NCBI GenBank assembly: GCA_963820375.1
Contig: CAWFZX010000014.1
Span: 37,240-101,239 of the forward strand
Length of the DNA: 64,000 bases
DNA from: AWTP1-13 sp963820375
Lineage (GTDB): Bacteria; Pseudomonadota; Alphaproteobacteria; Rhizobiales; Hyphomicrobiaceae
Direction of reading: 5' to 3'
The number at the start of each line of letters is the position of its first letter. Positions within the stretch are counted from its first letter, which is position 1. Position numbers and translations under genes: made by a program. Below, piece after piece: positions 8,508 to 17,079 of the stretch. Under the pieces are notes generated by a model. It made no database searches, was not told the DNA's origin, and saw only the letters and a program-made list of their open reading frames with translations.

Positions 8508-9158
8508 TCATTGCTTAACATCAACCTCGTGGGTGTGATCGTCATGAGCGTGTGGCTCGAGGCTTGGCATGGGCGCGCCCGTGAAATAGCCGACAGCGCC
8601 AGGATGCAGCGGGATGCGCGAGTCAGGCGGCTCGGAGGTCGAAGTCCTCGGCAGCAGCAATTCGGGAAGGACGTCGCGGTTCTTGTCGAAGGCTTCGGCA
8701 ATTAACCACGCATGCCGTGCTGCAAAGTCGTCGCGGCAGGCCAACAAGAACTCGCCGATGCCAACAATGGTGAACAGCTTGACTGGTCCATGCCCGGCGA
8801 AGGGAGGCCGCCCTTGCCGAAGGGCCGCCGCATCGTCGCGCCGCATAAGCGCCACGTCCATCTGGTGCGAGCTGATGAGGCTGGCGATGCGCTCGTTGTT
8901 CGGCGCCCTGCTCACCTGAGCCTTGCTGCTGGGCAATCGATCCGCAAGGAACTCAGCAACACGCTTGCCGAGCTCGAACGAGGGAGGATCGGCGCGCGAG
9001 GTCAGGATGAGCAGGTAGCGCCGGCGGTAGACGCCCCACTGGCCATAGGGAGCGTGGCCACAAAGAAATATGGCTGCGGTGCCGGCCGCCGCCTTGCGGA
9101 GAAATTCTCGGCGGCACGGCCTGGCGGCTACCTCAGAGGCTTCGATCTTGTGCCACAC
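8508..9158 (-). CDS. Short TAXI/TRAP-type solute-binding-like protein, Tat-exported
   Basis: Read from a GTG at 9158, one base after the stop of the amidase gene, giving 216 residues. The N-terminus carries a twin-arginine signal (RREFLRKAAAGTAAIFLCG). The mature part resembles the C-terminal portion of TAXI-family binding proteins (ALMRRDDAAALRQG, then VKLFTIVGIGEFLLACRDDF, then HPGAVGYFTG) but is shorter than the usual 320 or more residues. The tail is His/Asp-rich (HAHDDHTHE), which could bind metal. No TRAP membrane genes lie nearby. Tight coupling to the amidase suggests it binds that enzyme's substrate or product; this is inference. Confidence 0.65.
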   Translation of the reverse strand: MWHKIEASEVAARPCRREFLRKAAAGTAAIFLCGHAPYGQWGVYRRRYLLILTSRADPPSFELGKRVAEFLADRLPSSKAQVSRAPNNERIASLISSHQMDVALMRRDDAAALRQGRPPFAGHGPVKLFTIVGIGEFLLACRDDFAARHAWLIAEAFDKNRDVLPELLLPRTSTSEPPDSRIPLHPGAVGYFTGAPMPSLEPHAHDDHTHEVDVKQ

Positions 9159-9159
9159 G

Positions 9160-10419
9160 CTATTTCTTGCGGAATATGGTCGTCGGCAGGATGGCGGAGA
9201 CTGCGTAGTTCGGCACGTCGACAACATTGCCGATGCGCAGGTCAGCGGCCACGCTCGCCACGACATATGCCTGCTCCGGTGTCAGGCCCTTCTCGCCGAC
9301 CATCCAGTCGATCAGCTCGATCAGCGCGTTGCGTGCCGCCAGCATCAGATCCTCCGAAAGGTTCTCGAGCGGGCCGATTTTCTGGCTATCGAGGTAGGTA
9401 TGGTAAGGCGGGATTTCGCCCTTGGCTTTCAGCGGGAAGCCGGTGGTGGCGTAGAACTCGGTCGGCGCCAACCGGACGAGCTGATCGCCGCCCTCGAAGT
9501 GCGGGACTTTGACCTTCGCGGCTTGCCCCTTGCGGATCTCGGTGACCAGTGTGACCGTCGCCCCCATCTCAATCGCCGTGCCGGAGACCTCGCCATCGCC
9601 TTGGGCGAAATGGACGTCGCCGACGAACAATCCACACCCGTCCACGAAGCAGGGCAGCAGCAGCGTCGTACCCACCACCATTTGCTTGATGTCCATGTTG
9701 CCACCGTTCTCTCGCGGCGGAATGGTGCGCAGGCACTCATTTTTGCTGCTTCCGTTCTGACCGCACACATCACTGGGCAGCGCACCGAGTGGCTGCGGAG
9801 TGAGCGCGACGCCGCCGGCGCTTTGCAGCGCCGCCTCGCGAGCGAGGATTTTGCCCACCTCGGGCTGGCCGGGCAGCACCCCGACCGTGCCCATAAATCC
9901 GTTGAAGGGGATGACGACGCCCGGGATTTGGTCGGAGACCGCCTCCTTGCGGTTGAGTTTCCAATTGGCGATGAAGGGCTTGGTGAAGCGATCGCGCAGG
10001 AAGCCGAAGCCCGGGACAATCACGGTGTAACCGTAGTCGTCCGGCTGTACGTCGAGGAGTGTCACTGCCAGCACGTCGCCGCGCTGGGCACCCTCGATGA
10101 AGACCGGGCCGGTCAGCGGATGGACGAGATTGAGATCGGCCGCCGACACATCCTCCGGCTTGGAGCTGAGGTTGAAGTCGGAGTCGAAGGCGTCGCGGGT
10201 TTCAAAGACGATATGCTGGCCGGGGTTGGCGCGGCTCACTGGCTTGATGGCCGGGTGCATGCGGTTCATGCAGTTCTTGTCGTCGACGCAGTGCGCGCCG
10301 GTCTTCGCGACGCGCACCACCTGCCACGCCTTGACGGACGTCGTATCCGCGCGTGCTGCGGTTGCGCTGATGAGCAATGTCGCGGCCGCAGTGATGATCC
10401 AGAATTGCCCGGATTGCAT
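9160..10419 (-). CDS. Exported acetamidase/formamidase-family protein
   Basis: 419 residues from the ATG at 10419, which follows GAGGGAGGAGCG. The N-terminus is a signal peptide ending near ATAARA, so the enzyme is periplasmic, unlike most FmdA-type amidases. The body has the FmdA/AmdA fold signature: HPLTGPVFIEGAQRGDVLAV, GDVHFAQGDGEVSGTAIEM, and the C-terminal region EQAYVVASVAADLRIGNVVD. The family hydrolyses formamide, acetamide or related short amides. The next gene starts one base after its stop. A longer in-frame ORF reaches 10650 but the signal peptide and ribosome binding site fix the start. Confidence 0.85.
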   Translation of the reverse strand: MQSGQFWIITAAATLLISATAARADTTSVKAWQVVRVAKTGAHCVDDKNCMNRMHPAIKPVSRANPGQHIVFETRDAFDSDFNLSSKPEDVSAADLNLVHPLTGPVFIEGAQRGDVLAVTLLDVQPDDYGYTVIVPGFGFLRDRFTKPFIANWKLNRKEAVSDQIPGVVIPFNGFMGTVGVLPGQPEVGKILAREAALQSAGGVALTPQPLGALPSDVCGQNGSSKNECLRTIPPRENGGNMDIKQMVVGTTLLLPCFVDGCGLFVGDVHFAQGDGEVSGTAIEMGATVTLVTEIRKGQAAKVKVPHFEGGDQLVRLAPTEFYATTGFPLKAKGEIPPYHTYLDSQKIGPLENLSEDLMLAARNALIELIDWMVGEKGLTPEQAYVVASVAADLRIGNVVDVPNYAVSAILPTTIFRKK

Positions 10420-10934
10420 CTTTCGCTCCTCCCTCAGCAGAATCGTGACGCCATTTTGGTCGGGACGACGATCGGCAACGCCTTTGGCGCCCCGCCGCAC
10501 GATAAGGAGATCAAGATCTCGTCCTGACGACCGTCCAGCGAAGCTACTCCCTTTGGGGGTAAGTGCCAACCACCATGGCTCGCAAGGGCGGAAAAACAAC
10601 GACCTCTTCACCGCAAAGGCGTTCTTGTCGGTCCAGCATATGCTTCCCATTGCCTTCGTGCATGTGCACGTCGATTGCTGCGTCGTGTTTCAGGGATAAG
10701 GCCGCTTGACGCCCGCCGCAATCGTGCAGGTCGCCGACAAGGCTGAAATTGCCTTGCGGCGAGACGGTGAAGGACGACCCATCGACCCGAGACGGCAGAA
10801 AGCACTCCGACAGCCGACGAAGGGGGCAATGGCGAAATTGACCAACTCAGACATCGGGGTGAGGTAGTATTGAGCGTGTGGAGGCGGTTGATTGGGCGCT
10901 ATGATCGCAATGGTGCTATAAGGCAGTCTAATCA
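10420..10934. other. Intergenic region with repeat copy B and two divergent promoters
   Basis: Between the divergent amidase and LysR genes. It contains repeat copy B (10789-10841) and an AT-richer stretch at 10880-10930 that probably holds the LysR promoter. No coding sequence is supported here. Confidence 0.5.
10789..10841 (+). repeat. Dispersed intergenic repeat, copy B
   Basis: 53 bp matching 8282-8333 (gagacggcagaa, then gccgacgaagggggcaatgg, then cgaaattga) with a single-base insertion and a few substitutions. The 5' half of copy A is missing. It lies upstream of the LysR gene at 10935. Confidence 0.65.
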
Positions 10935-11831
10935 ATGGCCCATACGAACTTCAATGACCTCGCCACCTTCGTCATGGTGGCGAAGGAGCGCAGCTTCACC
11001 AAGGCCGGAGCCAAGCTGGGCGTCTCGCAATCCGCTTTGAGCCAGACCATCAAGGGCCTGGAGGAACGGCTGAAGCTGCGGCTGCTCACGCGCACCACGC
11101 GCAGCGTCGCGCCGACGGAGGCCGGCATCAGGCTGCTGGAAACGATTGCGTCGCGATTTGAAGAGATCGAAGCGGAACTAGCGGCGCTGGGAGAGCTGCG
11201 GGGCAAGCCGGCAGGCACGATCCGCATCACGGCCGGTGAGCATCCGGCAATCACGGTCCTGCAGCCGGCGCTACGGAGATTCCTTCCGGACCATCCCGAC
11301 ATCAAGGTCGAGATCATCGTCGATCATGGTCTGACTGACATCGTCGCGGCCGGTTATGACGCGGGCGTTCGCCTTGGCGAACAGGTCGCCAAGGACATGA
11401 TCGCTGTCAGGATCGGCCCTCAAATGCGCATGGCCGTGGTCGGGTCGCCGTCCTATTTCGAACGATATGGCGGAGTTCCTGTTTCCCCGCAGGATCTGAC
11501 CGCGCACAACTGCATCGTGATCCGGCTGCCCACCTATGGCGGGCTTTTCCCTTGGGGTCTCGAGAAGGATGGTCGTCAGCTGAAAGTGCGTGGCGAGGGC
11601 CAGCTCGTATGCAACACCCTCGCCATGCGGCTGCAGTCCGCGCTCGATGGCCTTGGCCTCGCATATCTGCCCGAAGACCAGGTGCTGCCCCACGTTCGCG
11701 AGGGGAGGCTCGTGCGGGTGCTCGAGGACTGGTGCCCGCCATTTCCCGGCTATCACTTGTACTATCCTAGCCGGCGGCACTTGTCGCCGGCGCTGTCCGT
11801 TTTGGTCGACGTTTTACGCTATCGCGATTGA
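10935..11831 (+). CDS. LysR-family transcriptional regulator
   Basis: 298 residues. The N-terminal helix-turn-helix (FNDLATFVMVAKERSFTKAG, then SQSALSQTIKGLEERL) is followed by the effector domain with GTIRITAGEHPAITVLQPAL. The sequence resembles the DmlR/PgrR branch that usually controls an adjacent operon. Its 3' end overlaps by 13 bp the 3' end of the convergent four-gene hydrolase/CMD/cupin operon, which is the most likely target; that is inference from position. The promoter region upstream also serves the divergent amidase gene. Confidence 0.88.
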   Translation: MAHTNFNDLATFVMVAKERSFTKAGAKLGVSQSALSQTIKGLEERLKLRLLTRTTRSVAPTEAGIRLLETIASRFEEIEAELAALGELRGKPAGTIRITAGEHPAITVLQPALRRFLPDHPDIKVEIIVDHGLTDIVAAGYDAGVRLGEQVAKDMIAVRIGPQMRMAVVGSPSYFERYGGVPVSPQDLTAHNCIVIRLPTYGGLFPWGLEKDGRQLKVRGEGQLVCNTLAMRLQSALDGLGLAYLPEDQVLPHVREGRLVRVLEDWCPPFPGYHLYYPSRRHLSPALSVLVDVLRYRD

Positions 11832-12859
11832 TGGCGTCTCCAGAAGCGGATCGCCTCTTCGATCCAGCCTTCGGCGCTCGTGCCGACGCCGAGTCCGAAG
11901 CCGTGACCGACGTGCTCATACTGGCGATACACGACCTCCGTTCCCGTTCGCCGTAGTGCTCTGACGCGCCGCTCCATGGCGAACGGCGGAGAAATGCCGT
12001 CCTGATCGCCGACCACGACGAAGGTGGGCGGCTCGCCGCTCGAGATATCGGCATAGGCTGTATAGGCCATCACGACGGCTGAGGGTTTGGGGAGATCAGC
12101 GCCACCGAAGCGAGCCACGCCATAGCTGCCGATCGATGCCGCCAGCCGGGCGCCAGCGGAGCTGCCCCAGAGCGAGTAGCCGCGCGTGGTCACGCCGAGC
12201 GCGTCCGCCTGCCGGAAGATAAACGCAATCGCGGCGGCGAGATCCTGCGTTGCGACGATGCCACCCTGTCCGACCCTGTATTTCAGCACGAAGGCGTTGA
12301 AGCCTGCCTTGCTGATCTCGGCGGCGTACGGCAAGCCTTCATGCAAGGTAGCAACGTAGGCAAACCCTCCGCCCGGTGCGATGATGGCGAACGGTGCGCC
12401 CGCACGCCCCCTGTAGAAGAATAGCCCCGTGTTCGCCTTCACGGGCAGCTCGCGCTTCTCGGCCTCGGTATAAAAGTCAAAGTAGACTGGCCAGCCCTGA
12501 CCGGAGTCGTCGATCAGGCGGTTCAGAGCACTGACCGTCGACGCCGAGTCGACGTGCGCATGATAGGGCAGCAGGTTGCCGATCGCGCTCAGCTTCATCT
12601 CTTCATCGTAAGCGCGGTCATCCCACGGCAAGAGCCGGCGCGCGAAGCTGGCGAAGGCTGGATGACGCAGGAAATCGCCGATCGTGTCTTCGGCGCGCAG
12701 AGACCGGACGCCGCCGTCGTCGCGCCAGGCTTCCTGAGCATTGGCGATCTCGGAGCTGGCCATGAAAAACGCTACCATTGGAATTGCGAGTCGCCGGCGC
12801 AGCGACGGGCGCGATCGTCCGCAGGTCCGGCTAACGCCGGTATTGCTCGTCCGAGACAT
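11819..12859 (-). CDS. Exported alpha/beta hydrolase (BD-FAE-like esterase)
   Basis: About 346 residues if started at the ATG at 12859; an ATG at 12907 is also open, but would overlap the cupin gene further. A hydrophobic N-terminal segment after several arginines (RRRLAIPMVAFFMASSEIANA) is a probable signal peptide. The alpha/beta hydrolase core has the oxyanion region APGGGFAYVA, the nucleophile elbow GSSAGARLAA, an acid near VVGDQDGI and the histidine in YEHVGHGFG. This is the pattern of acyl-ester hydrolases related to acetylxylan esterase-type and BD-FAE enzymes. It overlaps the cupin gene's 3' end and is last in its operon. Confidence 0.8.
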   Translation of the reverse strand: MSRTSNTGVSRTCGRSRPSLRRRLAIPMVAFFMASSEIANAQEAWRDDGGVRSLRAEDTIGDFLRHPAFASFARRLLPWDDRAYDEEMKLSAIGNLLPYHAHVDSASTVSALNRLIDDSGQGWPVYFDFYTEAEKRELPVKANTGLFFYRGRAGAPFAIIAPGGGFAYVATLHEGLPYAAEISKAGFNAFVLKYRVGQGGIVATQDLAAAIAFIFRQADALGVTTRGYSLWGSSAGARLAASIGSYGVARFGGADLPKPSAVVMAYTAYADISSGEPPTFVVVGDQDGISPPFAMERRVRALRRTGTEVVYRQYEHVGHGFGLGVGTSAEGWIEEAIRFWRRHQSR

Positions 12860-13301
12860 GCTCCATCCACTCCACGGTCTTGCCATCAAGCGCTTCGGAG
12901 ATCGCAATATGTGTCATACCCGTAGTCGCCGCCGCGCCGTGCCAGTGCTTTACACCCGGCGGGATCCAGACGACGTCCCCGACACCGATCTCCTGGATGG
13001 CGCCACCCCAGTGCTGTACTCGTCCGACGCCGGCCGTGACGATTAGCGTCTGGCCAAGCGGATGTGTGTGCCAAGCGGTGCGTGCGCCCGGCGCAAAGGT
13101 CACCGTTCCGCCGCTGACGCGCGCCGGCGCGCTACCCTGAAAGCGGCCTTCGATGCGTACCGCGCCCGTGAAGTTCTGGGCAGCACCGATGCTGGGGGCC
13201 TCAGAGCCGGCGCGCTGGACGACAATGTCCTGGCTGCTCTGGGCCAAAGCCGATGCGGTCGAGAGCAATAGGGCGAACAGTCCCAAAGCCGGGATGAACA
13301 T
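12831..13301 (-). CDS. Exported cupin-domain protein
   Basis: 156 residues from the ATG at 13301 (MFIPALGLFALLLSTASALA is a signal peptide). One cupin barrel follows, with motif 1 as PGARTAWHTHPLGQTLIV and motif 2 as IPPGVKHWHGA. The H-x-H pair and the later histidine could bind a metal, while the usual glutamate of motif 1 is glutamine here. Proteins of this type with a neighbouring carboxymuconolactone decarboxylase-like gene are common in LysR-linked operons of soil bacteria. The function is probably a small-molecule binding or isomerase/dioxygenase role, not known from sequence. Confidence 0.83.
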   Translation of the reverse strand: MFIPALGLFALLLSTASALAQSSQDIVVQRAGSEAPSIGAAQNFTGAVRIEGRFQGSAPARVSGGTVTFAPGARTAWHTHPLGQTLIVTAGVGRVQHWGGAIQEIGVGDVVWIPPGVKHWHGAAATTGMTHIAISEALDGKTVEWMEHVSDEQYRR

Positions 13302-13365
13302 GGCACTGCCTCCGTCTGGCAAACGGCGCCGCCGATGCGGCCTGTTGTCGGCGCGAGCGCCGCCA

Positions 13366-13779
13366 TCACTTCTGCTTGAAGACCTCGCGGGCCACCGCGA
13401 CCGCCGAGACGGCGTTCGGCCAGCCGGAATAGAAGGCGAGGTGCGTGATCGCCTCGATGAGCTCGACCTCGGTTACGCCGTTCTGCCGCGCCAGTGCGAG
13501 ATGGGAGCGAAGCTGGTCGGGACGGTTCATCGCGATCAGGGCGCTGACGGTGACGAGGCTGCGGTCGCGCTTTGAGAGACCCGGCCGCTCCCAGATGTCG
13601 CCGAACAGCACGTTGTCCGTGAGTTCCGCCATCTTAGGCGCGATGTCGCCCATCAGCTGCTGGGCCCGTGACGGTTGGTCCGGCTGAGCCGGGCGCTGCG
13701 TCTGCGCGCGCGACATTGTCGTGACGCCTGCGGTGAGCAGGCATGCGGCGGCAAATAAGGCGCCGGCGAAATGGCTCAT
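13366..13779 (-). CDS. Exported carboxymuconolactone decarboxylase-family protein
   Basis: 137 residues with a signal peptide (cleavage near MSRAQ) and one CMD/AhpD-like helical domain: FGDIWERPGLSKRDRSLVTV, then RSHLALARQNGVTEVELIEA and ITHLAFYSGWPNAVSAV. This matches the gamma-carboxymuconolactone decarboxylase branch, which lacks the CxxC of AhpD. Export is unusual for the classical cytoplasmic enzyme. It sits between the exported hydrolase and the cupin in one operon. Confidence 0.85.
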   Translation of the reverse strand: MSHFAGALFAAACLLTAGVTTMSRAQTQRPAQPDQPSRAQQLMGDIAPKMAELTDNVLFGDIWERPGLSKRDRSLVTVSALIAMNRPDQLRSHLALARQNGVTEVELIEAITHLAFYSGWPNAVSAVAVAREVFKQK

Positions 13780-13851
13780 GGTCTGTCTCCCATACTCGCG
13801 TGAGATCGTGGAGCCGCTCAGGTCCCGGCCCGACCGGAGTGAGCGGACGGA

Positions 13852-14943
13852 TCAGTCAAGGCCCTTCTCCGCCAAGAATTTCGAGACCTCGTCTGCGATC
13901 TCGACGTTGTTCAGGTCCGAGAACGGGAAGTGCGTGTTGCCGCGTATGCCGATCTCCGGGAGGTGGACGAGAGTCACTTGGCCACCATGCTTGTTGACGG
14001 TGTCCCGCCAGAGCCGCGCCATCTCCAGCCGCGCCCGCCAGCTATCCTGCGCCGGCAGCGGCATCGGCTGTGCCGGGATGTTATCGCCATAGACGATCAG
14101 GATCGGGATCTTGGTCAGCGCCATGAACTGCGAGATGGGCACGGCTGCGCCCTGGACCGTGTCGAATGCACTCGGCTTCGGTGGCGGCACCTCGCCCTCA
14201 GGGAAGATGAAGCTGCTGCCCGGCTCGAAGGAAACGATCGCCTGGACGTTCTGGTTCTTGATCGCCGTCAGCCAACCGGGACCGCCGCCCTGCGAATGCG
14301 TGAACAGGATGCCGGGGCCGATCCTGTCGAACAACGCCGACACGCCAGCCGACAGGACACTCATGTCGAACGGCCCGGTGTTCGGCGTCATCGCGCGAAG
14401 ATACTGGTTCAACGTCTCCGGCCTACGGTCGAACTGGACGCCGTCAAAGTAGTTGGGCCAGATTCCGACGCGGAACTGGTTGAACCAGAGTTGCTCGTCG
14501 GGTGTCGGCTTGATGGTCGCTTCGATCGTGCTGCGCCCTGCATTGCCGCGGCGCGGCTGGTCGATCAGATAGGTCGCGAAGCGGCGGCGCAGGAAAATGT
14601 TCTGGAAGCCTTCCCGCGCGTCCGGCGTGGTCTCCCACGTCTTCGCAGACTGGCCCGCACCGTGCCACATGACGATCGGGTATTTCCGCGGGTTCACCGG
14701 CAGCTGGTAGAACGCGTAGACATGGTCGCCCCGAAAGGTCTGGCCGGCCGGCTCAAGCGGCTTCAGCGGATCGAACGTGCCTGGGGCCGCAAGGACCGTT
14801 CCGCCCGCCATAAAGCTACCCTGCTCCTGAATGACCAGCGGCTCGGGCGTCGACGCGGACCGGGCAACGGACGAAGCTGAGGCCAGCAGGCTGGCGGCAA
14901 GAAAAGCGGAAAGTAGCACATCTCTACACTCGGTCAGACGCAT
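13852..14943 (-). CDS. Exported alpha/beta hydrolase, first gene of CMD/cupin operon
   Basis: 363 residues with a signal peptide (residues ~1-30). The hydrolase core shows MWHGAGQSAKTWETTPDARE for the oxyanion region, THSQGGGPG as the nucleophile elbow, VYGDNIP before the acid, and a late histidine in GNTHFPF. The large insertion between strands (FYQLPVN to PNYFDGVQFDRRP) is a lid. Together with the downstream CMD, cupin and second hydrolase, all exported, it suggests extracytoplasmic processing of a lactone or ester; the substrate is unknown. Confidence 0.83.
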   Translation of the reverse strand: MRLTECRDVLLSAFLAASLLASASSVARSASTPEPLVIQEQGSFMAGGTVLAAPGTFDPLKPLEPAGQTFRGDHVYAFYQLPVNPRKYPIVMWHGAGQSAKTWETTPDAREGFQNIFLRRRFATYLIDQPRRGNAGRSTIEATIKPTPDEQLWFNQFRVGIWPNYFDGVQFDRRPETLNQYLRAMTPNTGPFDMSVLSAGVSALFDRIGPGILFTHSQGGGPGWLTAIKNQNVQAIVSFEPGSSFIFPEGEVPPPKPSAFDTVQGAAVPISQFMALTKIPILIVYGDNIPAQPMPLPAQDSWRARLEMARLWRDTVNKHGGQVTLVHLPEIGIRGNTHFPFSDLNNVEIADEVSKFLAEKGLD

Positions 14944-15380
14944 CGGTCTCTCGTGGCTCGATCGAGTGAGGAACCTAGTCTCCCTAACAATCGGCGATTA
15001 GACACCCTGATCCACTAAGACCGATTAGTGATTCTAATGAGTGACGGGGGTAACTGAGCCACCGCTCGATGTCCTCAAATGGCGGCATTCCATTCCCGCC
15101 AACTTCGGTTTTGGCACAAAATGCCCCTCGGTGCTGCACGGCACGACAGGAGTGTCGAAAGCCGACATTTCGAGGTAAACCCGCAACGACCGCGCGCTTT
15201 GGGGCGTTTCACGTCGCCTCGTCCCACGACTTTGACCGGTATCACGCCGCACCGCGGAGCAGGTCCCTCTTCTCGCAACCGTGCAGCACGATGCGCTTCC
15301 GATCAGAGGGATAGTCGCGGGCAAGGGCAAAGGCCTCGGGTGGCCCTTATGCTCTGCAAGGATTCTTCGCCACGGAGCAG
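14944..15380. other. Intergenic, no gene seen
   Basis: Holds the promoter of the hydrolase operon near 14950-15040 and low-complexity intergenic sequence. Short frames on both strands lack a start, ribosome binding site or family resemblance. Confidence 0.5.
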
Positions 15381-16341
15381 CTACTTCCCCTCCAGCAGAT
15401 GTCGCTGCACATAACCCTTGAGGTCAGCCATGGCCTTTGTCTTGGCCGCGGCGTTGGGCCCGCCGCTAACGCCCAGCGTTCGGCAGGCTGACAGGGCCTG
15501 TTTCAAGCCTGCATCGTTGCGCTGGCCCTTGGCATCCATGGTCGTGGCGCCGCTGATGCGCTCCTTCCACGTACCATCCGGCTGCTCGGCGAAGACGCAC
15601 TTGCTGTAGTTCTCGCCCTTGGCGATTCTTGTAGGCACTGCCGGTGTCGAAGCCGTGCGCTGCGCCGGGATAGACGGTCACCTCCACGCGCGCTCCCTCG
15701 GCCTTGAGAACCGCTGCATACTCCTGGCACGGTGCAACGCCCACGTAAGTATCGGCGCCGCCAAGCAGCAGATAGATCGGCGCGCCCGTCGACTTCGGTT
15801 TGTAATGCTGCGTGCTGCAGCTTGGGTAGAAGGGTACGTGCAGCGCGAAGCGCAGCTCCGCCGGCAGGGCTCGGGCGCGCCGGTCATGAGCAGCGAGCAG
15901 CGCAACGGTGCCGCCCTTGGAAAAGCCGACGATGCCAACGCGCTTGCCGTCGATGCGAGGGTGGTTCGCCAGCGCCTTCAGCGCCGCAAAGGCGTCATCC
16001 AGCATTTCGTTGTTGGTCACTGCCGACTGGTCCTGCACGGTATCGGCCACGCCGCGACCCTTGAAGGAGTCGAGCACCAAGGCCGCGACGCCGAGCTTTG
16101 CGATCTCGCCTGCATAGGTTCTCTCGCGCTCGGCAACGCCGCCGCTACCGTGATGTACAACCATGGCCGGCACCTTTGCCGTGCCCTGCGGCAGGTAAAG
16201 GTCGCCAGAGATGGTCACCTGTTTGCCTCGGTGCTCTCGGGGCAAGGAAATCTTGTCGGGCCCTCCCTGCGCCAGAGCCGGCAAAGGCGCCAGTGCCAGC
16301 AGCAGCGAAATGAGGACGTGAGCGCGTATCACCGGTGCCAT
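15381..16341 (-). pseudogene. Exported dienelactone hydrolase-family protein, frameshifted
   Basis: Starts at the ATG at 16341 after GGGAGGAAAGCG, with a signal peptide ending ALPALAQ. The DLH fold is clear: VVHHGSGG, the elbow GFSKGGTVAL (serine where classical dienelactone hydrolase has cysteine), and GAAHGFD for the histidine. Near 15630 the frame changes: after GSAYKN the family-like continuation (KGENYSKCVFAEQPDGTW through RHLLEGK) is found in the other frame, ending at 15381. In the original frame translation runs on as low-quality sequence to 15466. Either a real frameshift or a sequencing error; if corrected, the protein is about 320 residues. Confidence 0.75.
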
Positions 16342-17079
16342 TCGCTTTCCTCCCACTTCGTAAGCCCTACCTCTACAAGCGATGCCCTCGGCTCGTCACG
16401 AGCTCCATACCTGCCGCCCGAGCAGCCTCGCGGGGGCGTGGCTCTAATGGGGCCGGCATCGTCGAGGCATTACCGGGCGGATGTCCATTGCCTCTCTAGC
16501 ATGCGGAAAGTCGCTCGCGGAGGGCGGACCGCGTCATGCTGCCGGCAACGAAGTGTCATTGGTCGTCTATCACATCAGCCCAATATCGCGCGATGGTTTG
16601 GGATGGCCGTGTCTGTACTCCGCCTGACCTAGCCTCGCTGCTGATGCCGCGTAGACCACATACCGGCTCCAGGGCCCCCACCGGGGTCCGCCTTCTCTCA
16701 CCCTTCGAAGGAAGCGGAGCTCCGCAACAAATCCTCAAATTGCGGGTATATATCGACAACAAGAGCTTCGCGAGGCGTTGCGCTCAGGGACGCTTCCAAA
16801 TTAGCTATTGCGCTGCCAACGGTCTCCCGCCCAAAGGGATCAGCGAGGAACGGCACAAGCGGCTCTTGGCCGAAGACGTAATCGACGACATTCATGCACT
16901 GCAGATGGAATGCCGTGCACTGCTGCGATGCAGGGCGGTACCGCTTGATGTTTTTCTTCTGCGATTCGATGCAAAATGTTGTGAGAGTTCGACGCCGATA
17001 ACCTTCGCAAACGAAAAACTCCGACGCCACAAGCAACGCTCGCTCGCCCTTTAGCCGATCCCACCCATTCTGATGTCCC
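16342..17079. other. Gene-poor stretch with a methyltransferase remnant
   Basis: Contains only the fragment described at 16698-17036. The remainder (16342-16697), upstream of the frameshifted hydrolase, shows no credible coding sequence. Confidence 0.4.
16698..17036 (-). pseudogene. Remnant resembling the C-terminus of a SAM methyltransferase
   Basis: A 112-codon frame whose second half (DYVFGQEPLVPFLADPFGRE, then IANLEASLSATPREALVVDI) resembles the C-terminal strand/helix region of a group of class I methyltransferases ('PLV.FL.NPF......VLANLE.SL...PR...VVY.NP'). The SAM-binding part is absent and the first half looks non-coding, so this is probably a decayed fragment. Recognition is by pattern only. 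Confidence 0.35.

Noticed and set aside
9070..10527. 485-codon plus-strand open frame
   Set aside because: Antisense to the acetamidase-like gene, which has a signal peptide, ribosome binding site and clear family motifs.
15619..16632. 337-codon plus-strand open frame
   Set aside because: Antisense to the dienelactone hydrolase; composition is typical of a shadow frame.
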